From Pogostemon cablin (taxonomy: Eukaryota > Streptophyta > Magnoliopsida > Lamiales > Lamiaceae), in NCBI GenBank assembly GCA_023678885.1, contig CM042955.1:20471835-20535834 (forward strand): a stretch of 64,000 bases of DNA, given 5' to 3'. Below the pieces are notes generated by a model that was given only the letters and a program-made list of their open reading frames with translations, was not told where the DNA came from and made no database searches. Both the position numbers and the translations under genes were made by a program. Positions 21,591 through 32,067 of the stretch are shown here, one piece after another (the first letter of the stretch is position 1; the number at the start of each line of letters is the position of its first letter).

Positions 21591-23142
21591 TAGCGCTGTC
21601 AAAATGGGATGGGCCAACCCGCCCCAACCTGCCTTAACCCACCAATTTCTCAACCCAAAATTAATCCGACCCATAAAAATCCGCCCCACTTCAAATCCAT
21701 TAGAGTGTGGGCTAATCCGCACTGCCCCATCAATCCAACATCAACCCACTTTCATAAATTAAAATTTAAAAAAGTGGCATACAACTTTTAGATTTTAATA
21801 CGGAGTATTTAAATAATAAAAATATTATCATCCAATCATACCCCATCCACCCCACCCACCCACCCCCCCAAAAAAAATTTAATTTTTTTTAAATTTTAAT
21901 ATTTAAATAATAAAAATATTATCACCCAACCCTACCCCTTACCCACCCCACTCCCCAAAAAAAAATTTTATTTTTTTTAATTTTAATATTTAAATTATAA
22001 AAATATTATTACCCAACCCCCCTACCCACCCCAACCCACTCCCCCCACCCCCCCCCCCCGGAAAATTTTCTTTTTATTTTCTTTTAGATTTTAATATTTA
22101 AATAATAAAAATATTATCACCCATCCCTACCCCCTACCCACCCCACCCCACCCCACCCCCAAAAAAATATTTTTTTTAATTTTTTTAATTTTAATATTTA
22201 AATTATAAAAATATTATTACCCAACCCTACCCCCCTACCCACCCCAACCCACTCCCCCACCCCCCCTCAAATTTTTTTTTATTTTCTTTTAGATTTTAAT
22301 ATTTAAATAATAAAAATATTATCACACATCCCTACCCCCTACCCACCCCACACCCCCCACCCACTCCACTCCAAATTTTTTTTTTAAATTTTTTTAGAAT
22401 TTAATATTTAAATAGTAAAAGTATTATCACCCAATTCTACCCCTACCCACCCATCCACCTCCCCCGACAATTTTTTTTTAATTTTAGATTTTAATATCCC
22501 TTTTTTTTTTTAATTTTAGATTTTAATATTTAAATAATAAAATAAAATTTGGGGGCGGGTAGGGGATAGGGTAGGGGTTAGGGGGTAGGGTTTGGGTGAT
22601 AATATTTTTATTATTTAAATATTAAAATCCAAAATTTATTAAAAATAAAATTTTTTGGGGGTGGGGTGGGTAGGGGGTAGGATTGGGTAATAATATTTTT
22701 ATAATTTAAATATTAAAATTTAAAAAAAATTGGGGGGTGGGGGTGGGGTGGGTAGGGGGTAGGGTTGGGTGATAATATTTTTATTATTTAAATATTTAAA
22801 TTTAAAAAAATAAAAAAAAATTGGGTGGGTGGGTGGGTGGGTGGGTGGGTGGGGTGGGGTGGGGTGGGGGTGGGTAGGGGTAGGGTTGGATGATAATATT
22901 TTTATTATTTAAATATTTAAATCTAAAATTTTAAAAAAATTTGGGGTTGAGGTTGGGGTAGGGGTAGGGTTGGGTGATAATATTTTTATTATTTAAATAT
23001 TAAAATTTAAAATATTTAAAAAAAATGGGCCGACCCGCGATGGGCCCAACCCGTGGTGACCCAACCCATTTGAGTCAACCAAAGGACGGGTTGTGATGGG
23101 TTATGGGCTGAACCAGCCCAATAACCCAAATTGACAGTTCTA
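21591..23142. mobile_element. Fold-back hAT element B, nested in element A
   Basis: Left end TAGCGCTGTCAAAATGGG, right end CCCAAATTGACAGTTCTA. The 8-mer CCCATTGT flanks it exactly (21583-21590 and 23143-23150). The left arm (to about 22500) has six to seven C-rich repeats of 88-107 bp, and the right arm (from about 22540) has about six G-rich repeats. Each repeat joins a G/C-skewed tract to the AT dyad TAATATTTTTATTATTTAAA. 1552 bp, no coding frame. Confidence 0.93.
22823..22890 (+). repeat. G-tract cluster (quadruplex-prone) in the right arm of element B
   Basis: More than ten runs of three to five G separated by single T or A, starting GGGTGGGTGGGTGGGTGGGT. Matching C-rich tracts on the left arm (for example 22021-22064) could pair with it in a fold-back. 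Confidence 0.9.
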
Positions 23143-23685
23143 CCCATTGTGTAGTGGACTTCAACGGGGTGGGTTGCTTTTGGAGCGGGTAGGTTGGGTC
23201 ATTTTTAGGGCGGGTACTAATAAATTTTCATGGGTTGGGGTAGATTAACCCATTGAGTTCAACCCAAATTGACAGCTCTATTTCACCGTCAATCTCACAT
23301 AGTTATCATACAAGGGATTTCGTGTTGTAATTTTAAATTATTATGTTTCTAGAAATAAGAAAATTAAATAGTCCTAACAAAGTTAACATGTCGGATTACC
23401 GACGGATTTACCGACGGATAAATTCCGTCGGTAATTACCGACGATTTACCGACGGATTACCGATGTTTTAATGATTTAATATGATTTATTTTTAAAAAAA
23501 TCATCAATAGGAATTTCCGACGGTTTTTGCGATGGATTACCGACGGAATTAGCGACGGAAATAAATCCGTCACTAATTCGGTCGGTATTTTGGAAGGACT
23601 ATATCCCAGAAGTTTACTGACGAAACTTTTCCGTCAGTAAATATATAAAATTTTATTTAAAAAAATATAAAATTTAGTTTTTAAT

Positions 23686-24060
23686 TTACCGACGGATTTA
23701 TTCCGTCGGTAAATATATCAAATTTTTTTTTTAAATTAGTTTTTAATTTACCGACGGATTAATCCGTCGGTAAATATATCAAATTTTATTTTTCAAAATA
23801 TTAATTTTAGTCTTTAGTTTACCGACGGATTAAATCCGTCGGTAATATATCAAAAATTATTTTTTTTAAAAAAAAATTAGTTTTTAATTTACCGACGGAT
23901 TAATCCGTCGATAAATATATCAAAATTTATTTTTCAAAAATTTAATTTTAGTCTTTAGTTTACCGACGGATTAAATCCGTCGGTAAATATATCAAAATTT
24001 ATTTTTTTTAAAAAATAATTTTAATATTTAACTTACCGACGGATTGTTCCGTCGGTAAAT
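23686..24060. repeat. Subterminal array of 28-bp dyads at ~70-bp spacing
   Basis: Six dyads, each essentially TTTACCGACGGATT with its mirror, start at about 23686, 23747, 23818, 23888, 23959 and 24032. The linkers are AT-rich and themselves repeated (ATATATCAAATTTTATTTTT). Less regular dyads lie at 23395-23640. Confidence 0.95.
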
Positions 24061-24189
24061 ATATACATTTTTATTTAGAAAAATAAAAACATAAACCACG
24101 TTTCTTTTTTCTTTAACGTAAATCGCATTTGTTTTTTTAACCCAACGTATTTATCTCACTTAGAATTTAGACTTAGAATAGAAAAAAAA

Positions 24190-24520
24190 TTCAGATATTG
24201 GAATAGATCAAGCCCTAGGTACATCGCTGCCGAAATTGAAGATCTTCTACCTTCCGAAATCGAAGAATCCGCCACCACTTCTCATCGCCGTTGCTCTCCA
24301 GATAGCCGCTCCCATTTGCGATGCCATTCCCATTTGCTCACGAGCCTTGCAACGCCATCCGTGGTCCTCCCATTTTCGACGGCGCAAGAACTTCTAGGCC
24401 ACCTCCTGTCACCGCTCGCGACAAGTTCCACTTGCGGCCCTCTTGCTTACGACGGCGCTCGCTTTCGAGTTTTTCACTGCTTGCGCTGCTTATTAACTAT
24501 ATTTTCTGAAGAGATGAGCT
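24190..24520 (+). pseudogene. Captured GC-richer exon-like segment, source unknown
   Basis: This stretch is far richer in G and C than its surroundings and looks like a plant 5' exon (GCCGCTCCC, GACGGCGC..GCTC). Two overlapping frames are open, neither recognisable. It lies just after the dyad array and before the eL18 fragment, so it is probably part of the captured cargo. Confidence 0.4.
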
Positions 24521-24644
24521 AGGGTTTTGTTCCTCTGTCCAATTGATTTTGAAATTTAAAAGAATTTATAATTTCTTCTGATTATGGTAATTTTTCGATT
24601 AATGCAGTTGTAATTGTGTTTTTATTTCACTTCATGAAGGTAAC

Positions 24645-24750
24645 AGCTCAGAAGTTCACAGAAACAGCTAGGGCTCGGATTGAAAAGGCTGGTTGTGAAT
24701 GCCTGACTTTCGACCACCTTTCTATGAGGGATCCACTTGGACAAAAGTCA
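24645..24750 (+). pseudogene. Captured fragment of 60S ribosomal protein L18 (eL18)
   Basis: The plus-strand frame reads MKVTAQKFTETARARIEKAG followed by CECLTFDHLSMRDPLGQ. This matches the conserved C-terminal half of plant eL18 (VTALRFTETARARIEKAGGE). Only about 35 residues are present, with substitutions and no flanking L18 sequence, so it is a dead fragment inside the CACTA element. Confidence 0.85.
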
Positions 24751-25561
24751 CAAAACACAACAATGAGTCTTGATCTTTTTATAGTGGCAAGTTACCTCTA
24801 TTTAATTGCTTTGCAATTGTTATATTTTTTTATGTACATTGTTGGCTTGTATCACTCTATGGTTTGGATAAAATTAAACCAAGCTATTTGAACTTTGTCC
24901 TTTTGCTTTGTATGTTGATGAGATGAGCTGTTTGTAGCTTAAATAAATTCCCAAGTAAAATTCTTAGGAATGTAAAAGTTCTAAACATGTTAATATAGAT
25001 CTAAAATATTTCTTTTGTTTAATTAGTTTTAAGGCTAATGTTTAACTTTGAGAATTCTACAGTGCTTCTATTTGTGTTGTCTGAAGTGGACTAAGTCATA
25101 GTAACTTGTGATGAGAAATGTATTTAGCTTAGGGCATGTCCACACTTTAGTTAAGTGACATTATATAAGATGAGTGCAAACTTTTGCAATTACTCAGGGA
25201 AAATGGAAACTGCATGTTTATTTATTTGATTAATTTTATGAGAAAAGTGAAAGGAGAAATTAGGTAAAGAAATCCATATTAAGGTTAAAAAAAGAAGGCA
25301 AAAAATTTGATGTGTTTTTAGTTAAAAGAAGTATAATAGTTAATCCAACTCCTGACTCATGGCCCTTCAATACTATTATGACCCTTCTTTATACTGAAGT
25401 GAGAGTGCACATTTGGTGCAGGATCTCATATTAATGGAGTGGATATTACTGGGTATTCCATATTTAGTGATGCAAAGCTTTACCATCTTTACTTGTTTAT
25501 ATTGTTTGCACCCAAATTATTCTACTACTATAATACTGCTAAGACTTTGAACTTGTGAAGG

Positions 25562-25688
25562 CAGGTGCAAAAGGCTATTGCATTTGCAAGGAAAGCTCAT
25601 CACGGCTAGATGAGAAAGATAGGAGATCCTTATCATTCATTTTAAAAGAGCATGAAGCTTCTCCGATCTTGTTCCAGATTGCAACAGG
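25562..25688 (+). pseudogene. Captured exon, probably of an RSH (RelA/SpoT homologue) gene
   Basis: The segment is bordered by AG at 25561-25562 and GT after GCAACAG, like an exon. One frame gives VQKAIAFARKAHHG, then a stop, then MRKIGDPYHSF. This resembles the conserved start of the plant RSH1 hydrolase domain (VQKAI.FA..AH.GQ.RKTGDPY). One nonsense codon and a diverged second half make it non-functional. The similarity is short and from memory, so the identity is tentative. Confidence 0.55.
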
Positions 25689-25927
25689 TTATGCATAATC
25701 TTTTGCTAATTAAAAGAACTCTTTGAGTACACATGTATGGCCTATTTGTGTGATAATTTTATTGATCATCTAGGGTATTCTCTCGTTCTTTTCTCTTTAA
25801 TTTCCTCTGGCATTCATGAACCAGGAGCTTATTCTCGCAATCTTCAGACTCATTTGGGAAAGATGAGGTGCAGGTTTGCCCTTTTTAAAACTTATTTTTA
25901 ATTATTTTTGCAAAATTAAAATTTATA

Positions 25928-26146
25928 CTATTTATTTTTAATAAAGAAAGGTGATGTTACCAACTGAACGATGAAATCTTTGGAGACTCCTTTGAAAAGG
26001 TAGTTGTTCTCTACAATTGTACGGAAGAGATGCTGTGCGATTCCTGACCTTATAGCCTTAGGTAGGTCTTGAAGCACCTCTTCTTGCTGAAGTTCTGCAG
26101 TCTGAATTTGAGTGTGACATGTGCCAGCATTTGCTCTTTTAAGCAT
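25928..26146 (-). pseudogene. Captured exon of a Shaker K+ channel (linker before the cyclic-nucleotide domain)
   Basis: The minus-strand frame contains TAELQQEEVLQDLPKAIRS and ENNYLFKGVSKDFIVQLV. These are characteristic of plant inward-rectifying Shaker channels (AKT/KAT type), in the C-linker just after S6. It ends at QLV followed by a GT, consistent with an exon border. The pore exon of the same kind of gene lies 200 bp further upstream on the same strand. Confidence 0.85.
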
Positions 26147-26353
26147 TCTGGGAGTCTGTTTTTGCTTGAATAGTTTAGTACCTCATGGATTGCGTCTCTC
26201 TTCAAGTTCAAAAATAGTTAGTGTATACATGTGTGTGTGCATGCTGAGTTTTCTGAAGTTTGAGAACATGATGATTGGTTATTGCTAATTTAGGCATTCA
26301 TATATTGTTACGATTTATAAAAGTGATGATGGTGGTGTTCAGGTGGGAGAAAA

Positions 26354-26686
26354 TTACCATGACAAGTGTTCGAATGGAGCTGTGGAGAAAATTACCATGA
26401 CAAGGTTGGTCATGTTGCCGATCAAGTAGGCAGTTAGGCTGATGTTGAAAAGCATGTAGAAGATGGAGAAAATCTTCTCCCCTGTATTGACTGCATGGAG
26501 GTCACCATAACCAGTGGTTGTGAGGGTGACAATTGACCAGTACCTGGCATAGGTGTATCTTAGCCAGACACTTCTGGTCTTAAAATTAGGGACATGTGAT
26601 CCTATACATGTGTTATCGGACATGCGATAATGTATAGCCAACCAGTAATAGAAGCAACTAGCAATGTGTATAGCAAACAGCATCAC
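26354..26686 (-). pseudogene. Captured exon of a Shaker K+ channel (S5-pore-S6)
   Basis: The minus-strand frame starts at an AG acceptor and reads LFAIHIASCFYYWLA (S5), RYWSIVTLTTTGYGDLHAVN (pore with the TTGYGD selectivity filter) and FYMLFNISLTAYLIGNMTNLV (S6). The sequence after NMTNLV is foreign. Near the 3' end a ~21-bp block (GGAGAAAATTACCATGACAA) is duplicated at about 26346 and 26379. Pore motif and orientation match the linker exon, so both come from one captured gene. Confidence 0.92.
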
Positions 26687-26782
26687 CTGTTATCAAGAAA
26701 TGAATTTATATTAGGTGTTTTTTTGAAGATTTATTAAATTGGAAAAAAATTTATTTTTTTTTTATTTTTCCATTTGCATTTT

Positions 26783-27150
26783 ACCGACGGATTTTTGCGT
26801 CGGTAATATTACCGACGGAAAAATCCGTCGGTAAGTTATTATTTATTTTAATTTTGCATTTTGAATTTACCGACGGTTTATTTCCGTCGGTAAACTTACC
26901 GACGGATTTTTTCGTCGGTAAAAACGTCACTATATTGTTACTTCCGACGAATTGACATTGAATAATTACTGACGAAAATCTTTCTTTACTGACGAAAAAA
27001 TCCGTCGTTACTTACCGACGGATTTAAAATTCCGTCGCTAAAAAATTACCGACGCAGGTTTTCGCGACAGACCCATTTCCGTCGGAAATCTGTCGGTAAA
27101 TTGTTTACCGACGAATTTTTCATATTTTACCGACGGATTTTTCCGTCGGT
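26783..27150. repeat. Right subterminal dyad array of the CACTA element
   Basis: About eight CCGACGGA/TCCGTCGG dyads, several in the form TTACCGACGGATTTTT with its mirror, spaced more irregularly than on the left. Confidence 0.93.
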
Positions 27151-27160
27151 AATCTTACAG

Positions 27161-27172
27161 TTTCTTGTAGTG
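27161..27172 (-). repeat. CACTA terminal inverted repeat (right end)
   Basis: CACTACAAGAAA on the minus strand. The expected 3-bp target duplicate would be TGG at 27173-27175. Confidence 0.88.
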
Positions 27173-27175
27173 TGG

Positions 27176-28009
27176 TGGAATAATCCTTGACAATTCATAG
27201 ATTGTTCATAGTTAATTTAGTTTAAAATTTAACTATCAGTTTTTTATTTTATTTTCAATTGGAACATTGCTATGTTAGTACTCTAATATTTAACTTATTT
27301 AAAAGCTTAAGCTTGAGAAAAAATTCAATTAATATATTATTATTAGTTAATTCTAATATAAATTTTCTATATAATGTATGCCTATGTTAACAATAAAATG
27401 TAATACTCCCTTCACTTCCAGCATTAATTTATGCATACCTTTCTTTTAATAATATAATACACCAAAATAATGTAGTAACAAATATATATAATAATATTAG
27501 AATATGAAATATAAAATATCGTTATATGTTATTATTTGACTTTATTACACTCGAGTTTTTCTATATATTTTTGAACAACATAATTTATCTTTGTAATAAA
27601 CTTCTATTTTATATTCTAGGGTTCTTTATGCATGTACTCGAACAACTTACTATATATCTTATAACTCTTTCTCACAACAACTTTTAACTTAACTCTAACA
27701 ACTTCATAACTTTATTTCTTGCATCCAATTAATTATGACCCTCTTGATTATTATGCGTTAATTAATTCTTTAATATCATGAAAATTGGGTGCAAGATCTT
27801 CTAATCGGAAAATAGAATACACAATCACTTAAATATTAGTATATAATTTGACTCCATTTATATGATTAACCAAATCATATTACAATATTCACTACATCTT
27901 ACATCCCATAAAAATCTTGTTACACTTCTTCACAGGCTTTATATAGCCATGAAATAATCTGCAAAATACTCCAACATTGGCTGAATCGAACGCCATTCCA
28001 ATATCAATC
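27176..28009. other. AT-rich spacer and promoter of TPD1-like gene 2
   Basis: No gene. A TATA box (TTTATATA, 27938-27945) lies about 70 bp upstream of the ATG at 28010. Confidence 0.55.
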
Positions 28010-28180
28010 ATGAAGATCTTCACAATTAACGTTATTTTCTTCGTTTTATTTATTTCCCTTGTAGCCAAAGGTACAAAGAATTAATACTTCTGTTTCCTCT
28101 GAATATAACGTTTAATTTTAAAGATTTTATTATTATTTAATTAAAAAATAGTTTGAAATATTAAGGATATTAGAGTTTGA

Positions 28181-28229
<49 letters not shown>

Positions 28230-29073
28230 AAATGACAGGCGTATGGTTTTATATTAAAGGATTTAGGACAACATTTTTGTAAATCGTTTCATGTAATTTT
28301 AATAAGTTATCATTTTTTATTAAAAGTATGGTCAATTTTTAATATAAATATTATCATTTTCATTTACACTATTAATTGTTAAGTAGTACACCATATCATT
28401 ATAACTTTTTATCAGTTAACTATATTTTTTTATTGAATTGTTATCACTTCTTCTCTATTCACAAAACTCTTTACATAAAAAGATTTCACATTTCACAAGG
28501 ATATAGTATCATATAATATACAAAAATTTTAATCCAAAATCGAGTCGGACCTTGTCACACGAACCTAGGGTGCACCAGACAGACGCACACAAACTTTAGC
28601 TTTTTTTTTTCCTTAGGAAATATGAAACAGTATCACCCAATAATTTTTCTTTTTCTCAAAGTTTTTTTTTTCTTATGTATATATTAATACGTATTGAATT
28701 AAGGAAATTCTAGGCTATTAATTTTCATAATCTCTTACTTCATATTTATCTTATTTTAGGAACAAGTGCCCAATGCAGTTCGAGTTCACTGAAAATCCAG
28801 CAAACCCAAACGGGTCGAAAAACCGGGTCGAAACCGGAGTGGAAGGTGAACATAGTGAACACGTGTGTTTGCACGGTTTTACAGTTGGTATTGAAATCAA
28901 CGGATTTTGCACCAGAAATTAAGATCAATCCGTCCATTATATCCAAAATCAACGGCGACCAGTATCTCATAAATAATGGAAATCCAATCTTTGCTGGAAA
29001 AAGTATTACTTTTACTTACACAGCTGATCCTGCTAAATTTGCTGTCTCTACCTTCAGAATAGCTTGCTCTTAG
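28010..29073 (+). CDS. TPD1-like small secreted protein, copy 2
   Basis: Two exons, 28010-28070 and 28760-29073, joined across a 689-bp GT...AG intron in phase 1, give 124 residues. The first ~24 residues (MKIFTINVIFFVLFISLVAK then GTSA) form a signal peptide. The mature part begins QCSSSSLKIQQTQTGRK and contains KPEWKVNIVNTCVCTV, EIKINPSIISKINGD, YLINNGNPIFAGK and a final FRIACS. The pattern (Cys near the N-terminus, N-x-C-x-C, Cys at the end, INNG-P-I) is that of the TPD1 protein homologue group (At1g05835-like). TPD1 itself is the extracellular ligand of the EMS1/EXS receptor kinase in anther tapetum specification; the role of this subgroup is not established. The enlarged intron contains a (TA)n tract. 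The introns of copies 1 and 3 are only 65 and 81 bp. A TATA box lies 70 bp upstream. Confidence 0.87.
28185..28226. repeat. (TA)n microsatellite in the intron of TPD1-like gene 2
   Basis: About 21 TA dinucleotides. Confidence 0.97.
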
Positions 29074-29320
29074 AATTTAGTATTTCTATTTTCACATTTG
29101 TATTGGTTTTCCTTTCGAGAATTAATAAAATTTTCAGAATTTAAATTATAATTAGCAATTAAAAAAAAATCTAAACTAAAATTGTGAAAAATAAGTTATT
29201 AACTAATTAAGGAGTTCAACTAGGTATGCCTGGCATTGTTGAACTTTGGATGTTCTTAATCATTATATTATATTTAAATTACTCTTAACCATTAATTAAA
29301 TAAAATTATTAAAAACTTAG

Positions 29321-30513
29321 TGTAATACCCGGAAAATTTCTTATTTTATAATTTGTATTTTACGCATTTTTATATTAATGTGTCAATTATGTGATAATTA
29401 TTTCTATATTTTATTTATCTTTACATTTTATTTGAGACATCTGTGATAATAATGGTGACAATATGTTAATATATGTGTGCATAAATATTTACGTGTATTA
29501 ATTTGGATTATAATAATAATAATATAATAATAATATTATAAAAATGGTGAGTGCGTATGATGTAGAAAGGAGTAGTGGAGTTGGTGTTCTTTTAATAATA
29601 ATAATAATATAATAAATAAAATGGAAAAGTGAGTCATAAAGTTGCTGCAATTGATATGTTGGGTTGACAGTAATTGGAATGGTGCATGCATGGCTGCTTG
29701 CCGCCAAAATTTATTAAAAATATGTATATATATATATATATTTTCGGCCACCTTCCCCAACCCCTTTGCCTATATATACGGGGTTGAGGATTTCATCACC
29801 TCACCCCAAAATTAATCGGTAGCATGAAGAAAGAAAAGGAGGGAGGAAGAGAGTGTGTCGGAACGGGAAGGAATTAATTACGGATCTTTACGGATCTATA
29901 GTGTTAATAGTGTCAGAATTCAGGTAAGTAAAGGTCCAACTACAGTGCATAAACAGGCTGTTGTGTGATTTATTTGTGATTATTATGTCATGAATTATTT
30001 GTGATCAAATATTGATGTGTTAAATGGGTTATGATGCATATTTAATTGCCCTGGTTGCATACCACGCATAGTCATGAAAAGTGTTTTCCCATAAAAATTA
30101 ATAAGATACTAATGGTGTGTGCGGCCACTATATATGCATCTCTGTCGGGGTTCGGAAAAATCGTCCCCATTGAGCTCATTTGGGGTGCATATCATAAGTG
30201 TGTCGTGGGGATCCCGCAACGTGAACATTTTTCAAAATAAAAGAGACCAATTAGTATATTAAGAAATAAATGCATTTTCATGCATTGTCATGCATGATTT
30301 CTATTTACTGAGATTTTTGTCTCACTAGTTTATGCATTGTAGGTGAGTTGCGCAGCGGAAGCGTGGTTGGGTACCGTCAGATCCTGAGAGTTGTATACAT
30401 GGATGACGACCTGTTGGCCGGACCGGTGTAATGGACTGTTGTATTGTATAAAAGTGAAGAAAAAGGAATAGTATTATTGTTTATTATTGGTGGTGAAAAA
30501 GTGGGTCGTGACA
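29321..30513 (+). mobile_element. Solo Ty3/gypsy LTR
   Basis: Starts TGTAATACCCGGAAAATTTC, ends GGGTCGTGACA. The flanking 5-mers are CTTAG (29316-29320) and CTTAA (30514-30518). 1193 bp. The TATA box TATATATA is at 29771-29778. Downstream, CAGGTAAGTA near 29928 resembles a splice donor, and TTTTGTCTCACTAGTTTATG with GGTGAGTTGCGCAGCGGAAG is typical of gypsy R/U5. No internal region remains, so it arose by LTR-LTR recombination. It lies 248 bp after the stop of TPD1-like gene 2 and could supply a promoter or polyadenylation signal there. Confidence 0.85.
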
Positions 30514-30518
30514 CTTAA

Positions 30519-32067
30519 TAAGAATAAATTACATACTACTATAATATTTAAACCTATTAACTTTAGGGTGGATCTATAATCACCTCAATGTAGAGGTAAA
30601 AGGTTTATGAAAAATGTCATTATATTATATTATATTATCATTTTATTTTTATTTTAGTAACGTTTTTTTCTTATTTTATACACTTCAAAAAATGTCTATT
30701 TTACCAACAAAATTTACAAACAGATTGCCAACAAATTTGTATTATAGTAACGGAATGTAAGTGAATTTATAATAGGCAAAAACTTGTGTGCACGAACCAC
30801 ACTCTGTACACTTTTAAAATTTTGTGTAAAGATGTGTACCCTTTATTTTTTAAAGAAAAATAAAAAATATTAATGAAAAGTGTATACCCTTTACAACAAA
30901 ATGATGTACTCTTATTAATTAAAGTGTATCATTTGGAACAAAACAATATACCCTTACCCATAATACTAAATTCTAAAGGCGCACGGTGTGCCCGGTGTAC
31001 AAGAGCCTCACTCTTTATAGTAATATTTTTTTACCAACAGAATAATATCCATTAGTATTTCTTAACCAAATATCCATAAAATCATTATATAAATTACATA
31101 TTCAATTAAATTATTAACCATATATTACCAACATAATTGGAGTTCTATCGATAAAAAATTACCAATGGATGTTAATTGATTGGAAAACTAATTTAACAAT
31201 AAAATTAAAATTTTACTATTAAACTATTTCATCGGTAAAATATAATTTTTTAAAAATAAAAATTCAAGACATTTATTTAAATATATGAAACGAGTATACT
31301 TTATATCCCACACAATTATATCTATATGCATAAAACAAATTAAATTAGATAACCTGAAAAAATATTCCCAATCTGAATTTTATTCAACTACTCCATATAA
31401 AAAATCAACAAATCAAAATATCTATAACGCAATCATCAATGATCATTAATTTGGTCAGAAATTGAATCCACAAATAAATTTCTTAATTGCATTTTACTAA
31501 GAAAAATATTAGTGCAAGAAAATTAACGGCAAGCAAACATGAAAAGACTCCTTCATTATGCATGCCAATATTTGTGTGCAGTGACATTGCATCAAACAGC
31601 CACAAATTAATTTCAAAAAAAATTAATGAGAGTAATTATAATAATTTACGTCCAATAACTCTTTCAAACTTATAATTAATACCTAATAATCACGTTCTAC
31701 ATGTAACGGATAATTAACGGCTACCTGAAATATGTTTTAAGGTAGTTTTAATTCATTCATGATGTTCTTGATTTCAATTTGAATAACTTAATTACTCCAC
31801 TAAAACAAGTGCATAACTTCTACAACTTGAGAAGTTTATTTTTTTGGTCAAAAAAATAAAAAATAAAAAATCTGAATTAATTAATATATTAATTTATTAC
31901 TTTACTAAATAAAAAATGAAAGGACAGTTATTCCATTGACTCCACCCAATTGTATTCGACCCTCAAAATTCTATAACTCTATAAATAATGAAGATCATAA
32001 TCCATAATCCATACTTTCAAGCATAAATTTGATCATATATAATTCTCTCATAATTTCATATATCAAC
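30519..32067. other. AT-rich spacer and promoter of TPD1-like gene 3
   Basis: No gene. It contains a MITE at 30775-31013 and, around it, a loose repeat of ACCAACA/ACCAAC motifs. TATA box TCTATAAATA at about 31978-31987, some 85 bp upstream of the ATG at 32068. Confidence 0.5.
30775..31013. mobile_element. MITE with GGCAAAAACTTGTGTGC end
   Basis: The left end GGCAAAAACTTGTGTGCACG and the right part GCGCACGGTGTGCCCGGTG also bound an element near 61238-62068. The flanking 9-mers TTTATAATA and TTTATAGTA match at 8 of 9 positions, which suggests a Mutator-like duplication. 239 bp, non-coding. Confidence 0.68.

Larger units (their letters stand above)
18255..23280. mobile_element. Fold-back hAT element A, enlarged by two nested insertions
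   Basis: The left terminus TAGAGCTGTCAGAATGGG pairs with the right terminus CCCAAATTGACAGCTCTA. The outside 8-mers TTACACAG and TTTCACCG match at 6 of 8 positions. Subtracting the solo LTR (18950-20934) and element B (21591-23142) with their target duplicates leaves about 1.48 kb, close to element B. The left arm is C-rich and the right arm G-rich; both contain the AT core AATATTTTTATTATTTTAAT every ~70-100 bp, so single strands would fold back. There is no transposase frame, so mobility would need a related autonomous hAT. Confidence 0.82.
23390..27172. mobile_element. Non-autonomous CACTA (En/Spm) element with captured host exons
   Basis: The right end reads, on the minus strand, CACTACAAGAAACTGTAAG, the conserved CACTA terminus. 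Subterminal arrays of TACCGACGGATT..AATCCGTCGGTA dyads fill both ends (23395-24060 and 26783-27150), as is typical of CACTA transposase-binding regions. I do not find the mirror CACTACAAGAAA at the left, so that end is truncated or mutated. Instead of TNP genes the interior holds fragments of unrelated host genes in both orientations. This is a Pack-type (transduplicated) element. Confidence 0.88.

Noticed and set aside
23686..24060. Regular repeats with spacers resembling a CRISPR array
   Set aside because: The repeats are palindromes of a CACTA subterminal region, the spacers are themselves repeated AT-rich sequence, and the genome is a plant's.
24316..24522. Two overlapping GC-rich frames as a new gene
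   Set aside because: Both frames are open only because the segment is GC-rich; no recognisable product. Kept only as captured exon-like cargo.
25928..26686. A functional K+ channel gene on the minus strand
   Set aside because: Only two exons are present, both ending in foreign sequence inside a CACTA element; voltage sensor, cyclic-nucleotide domain and C-terminus are missing.
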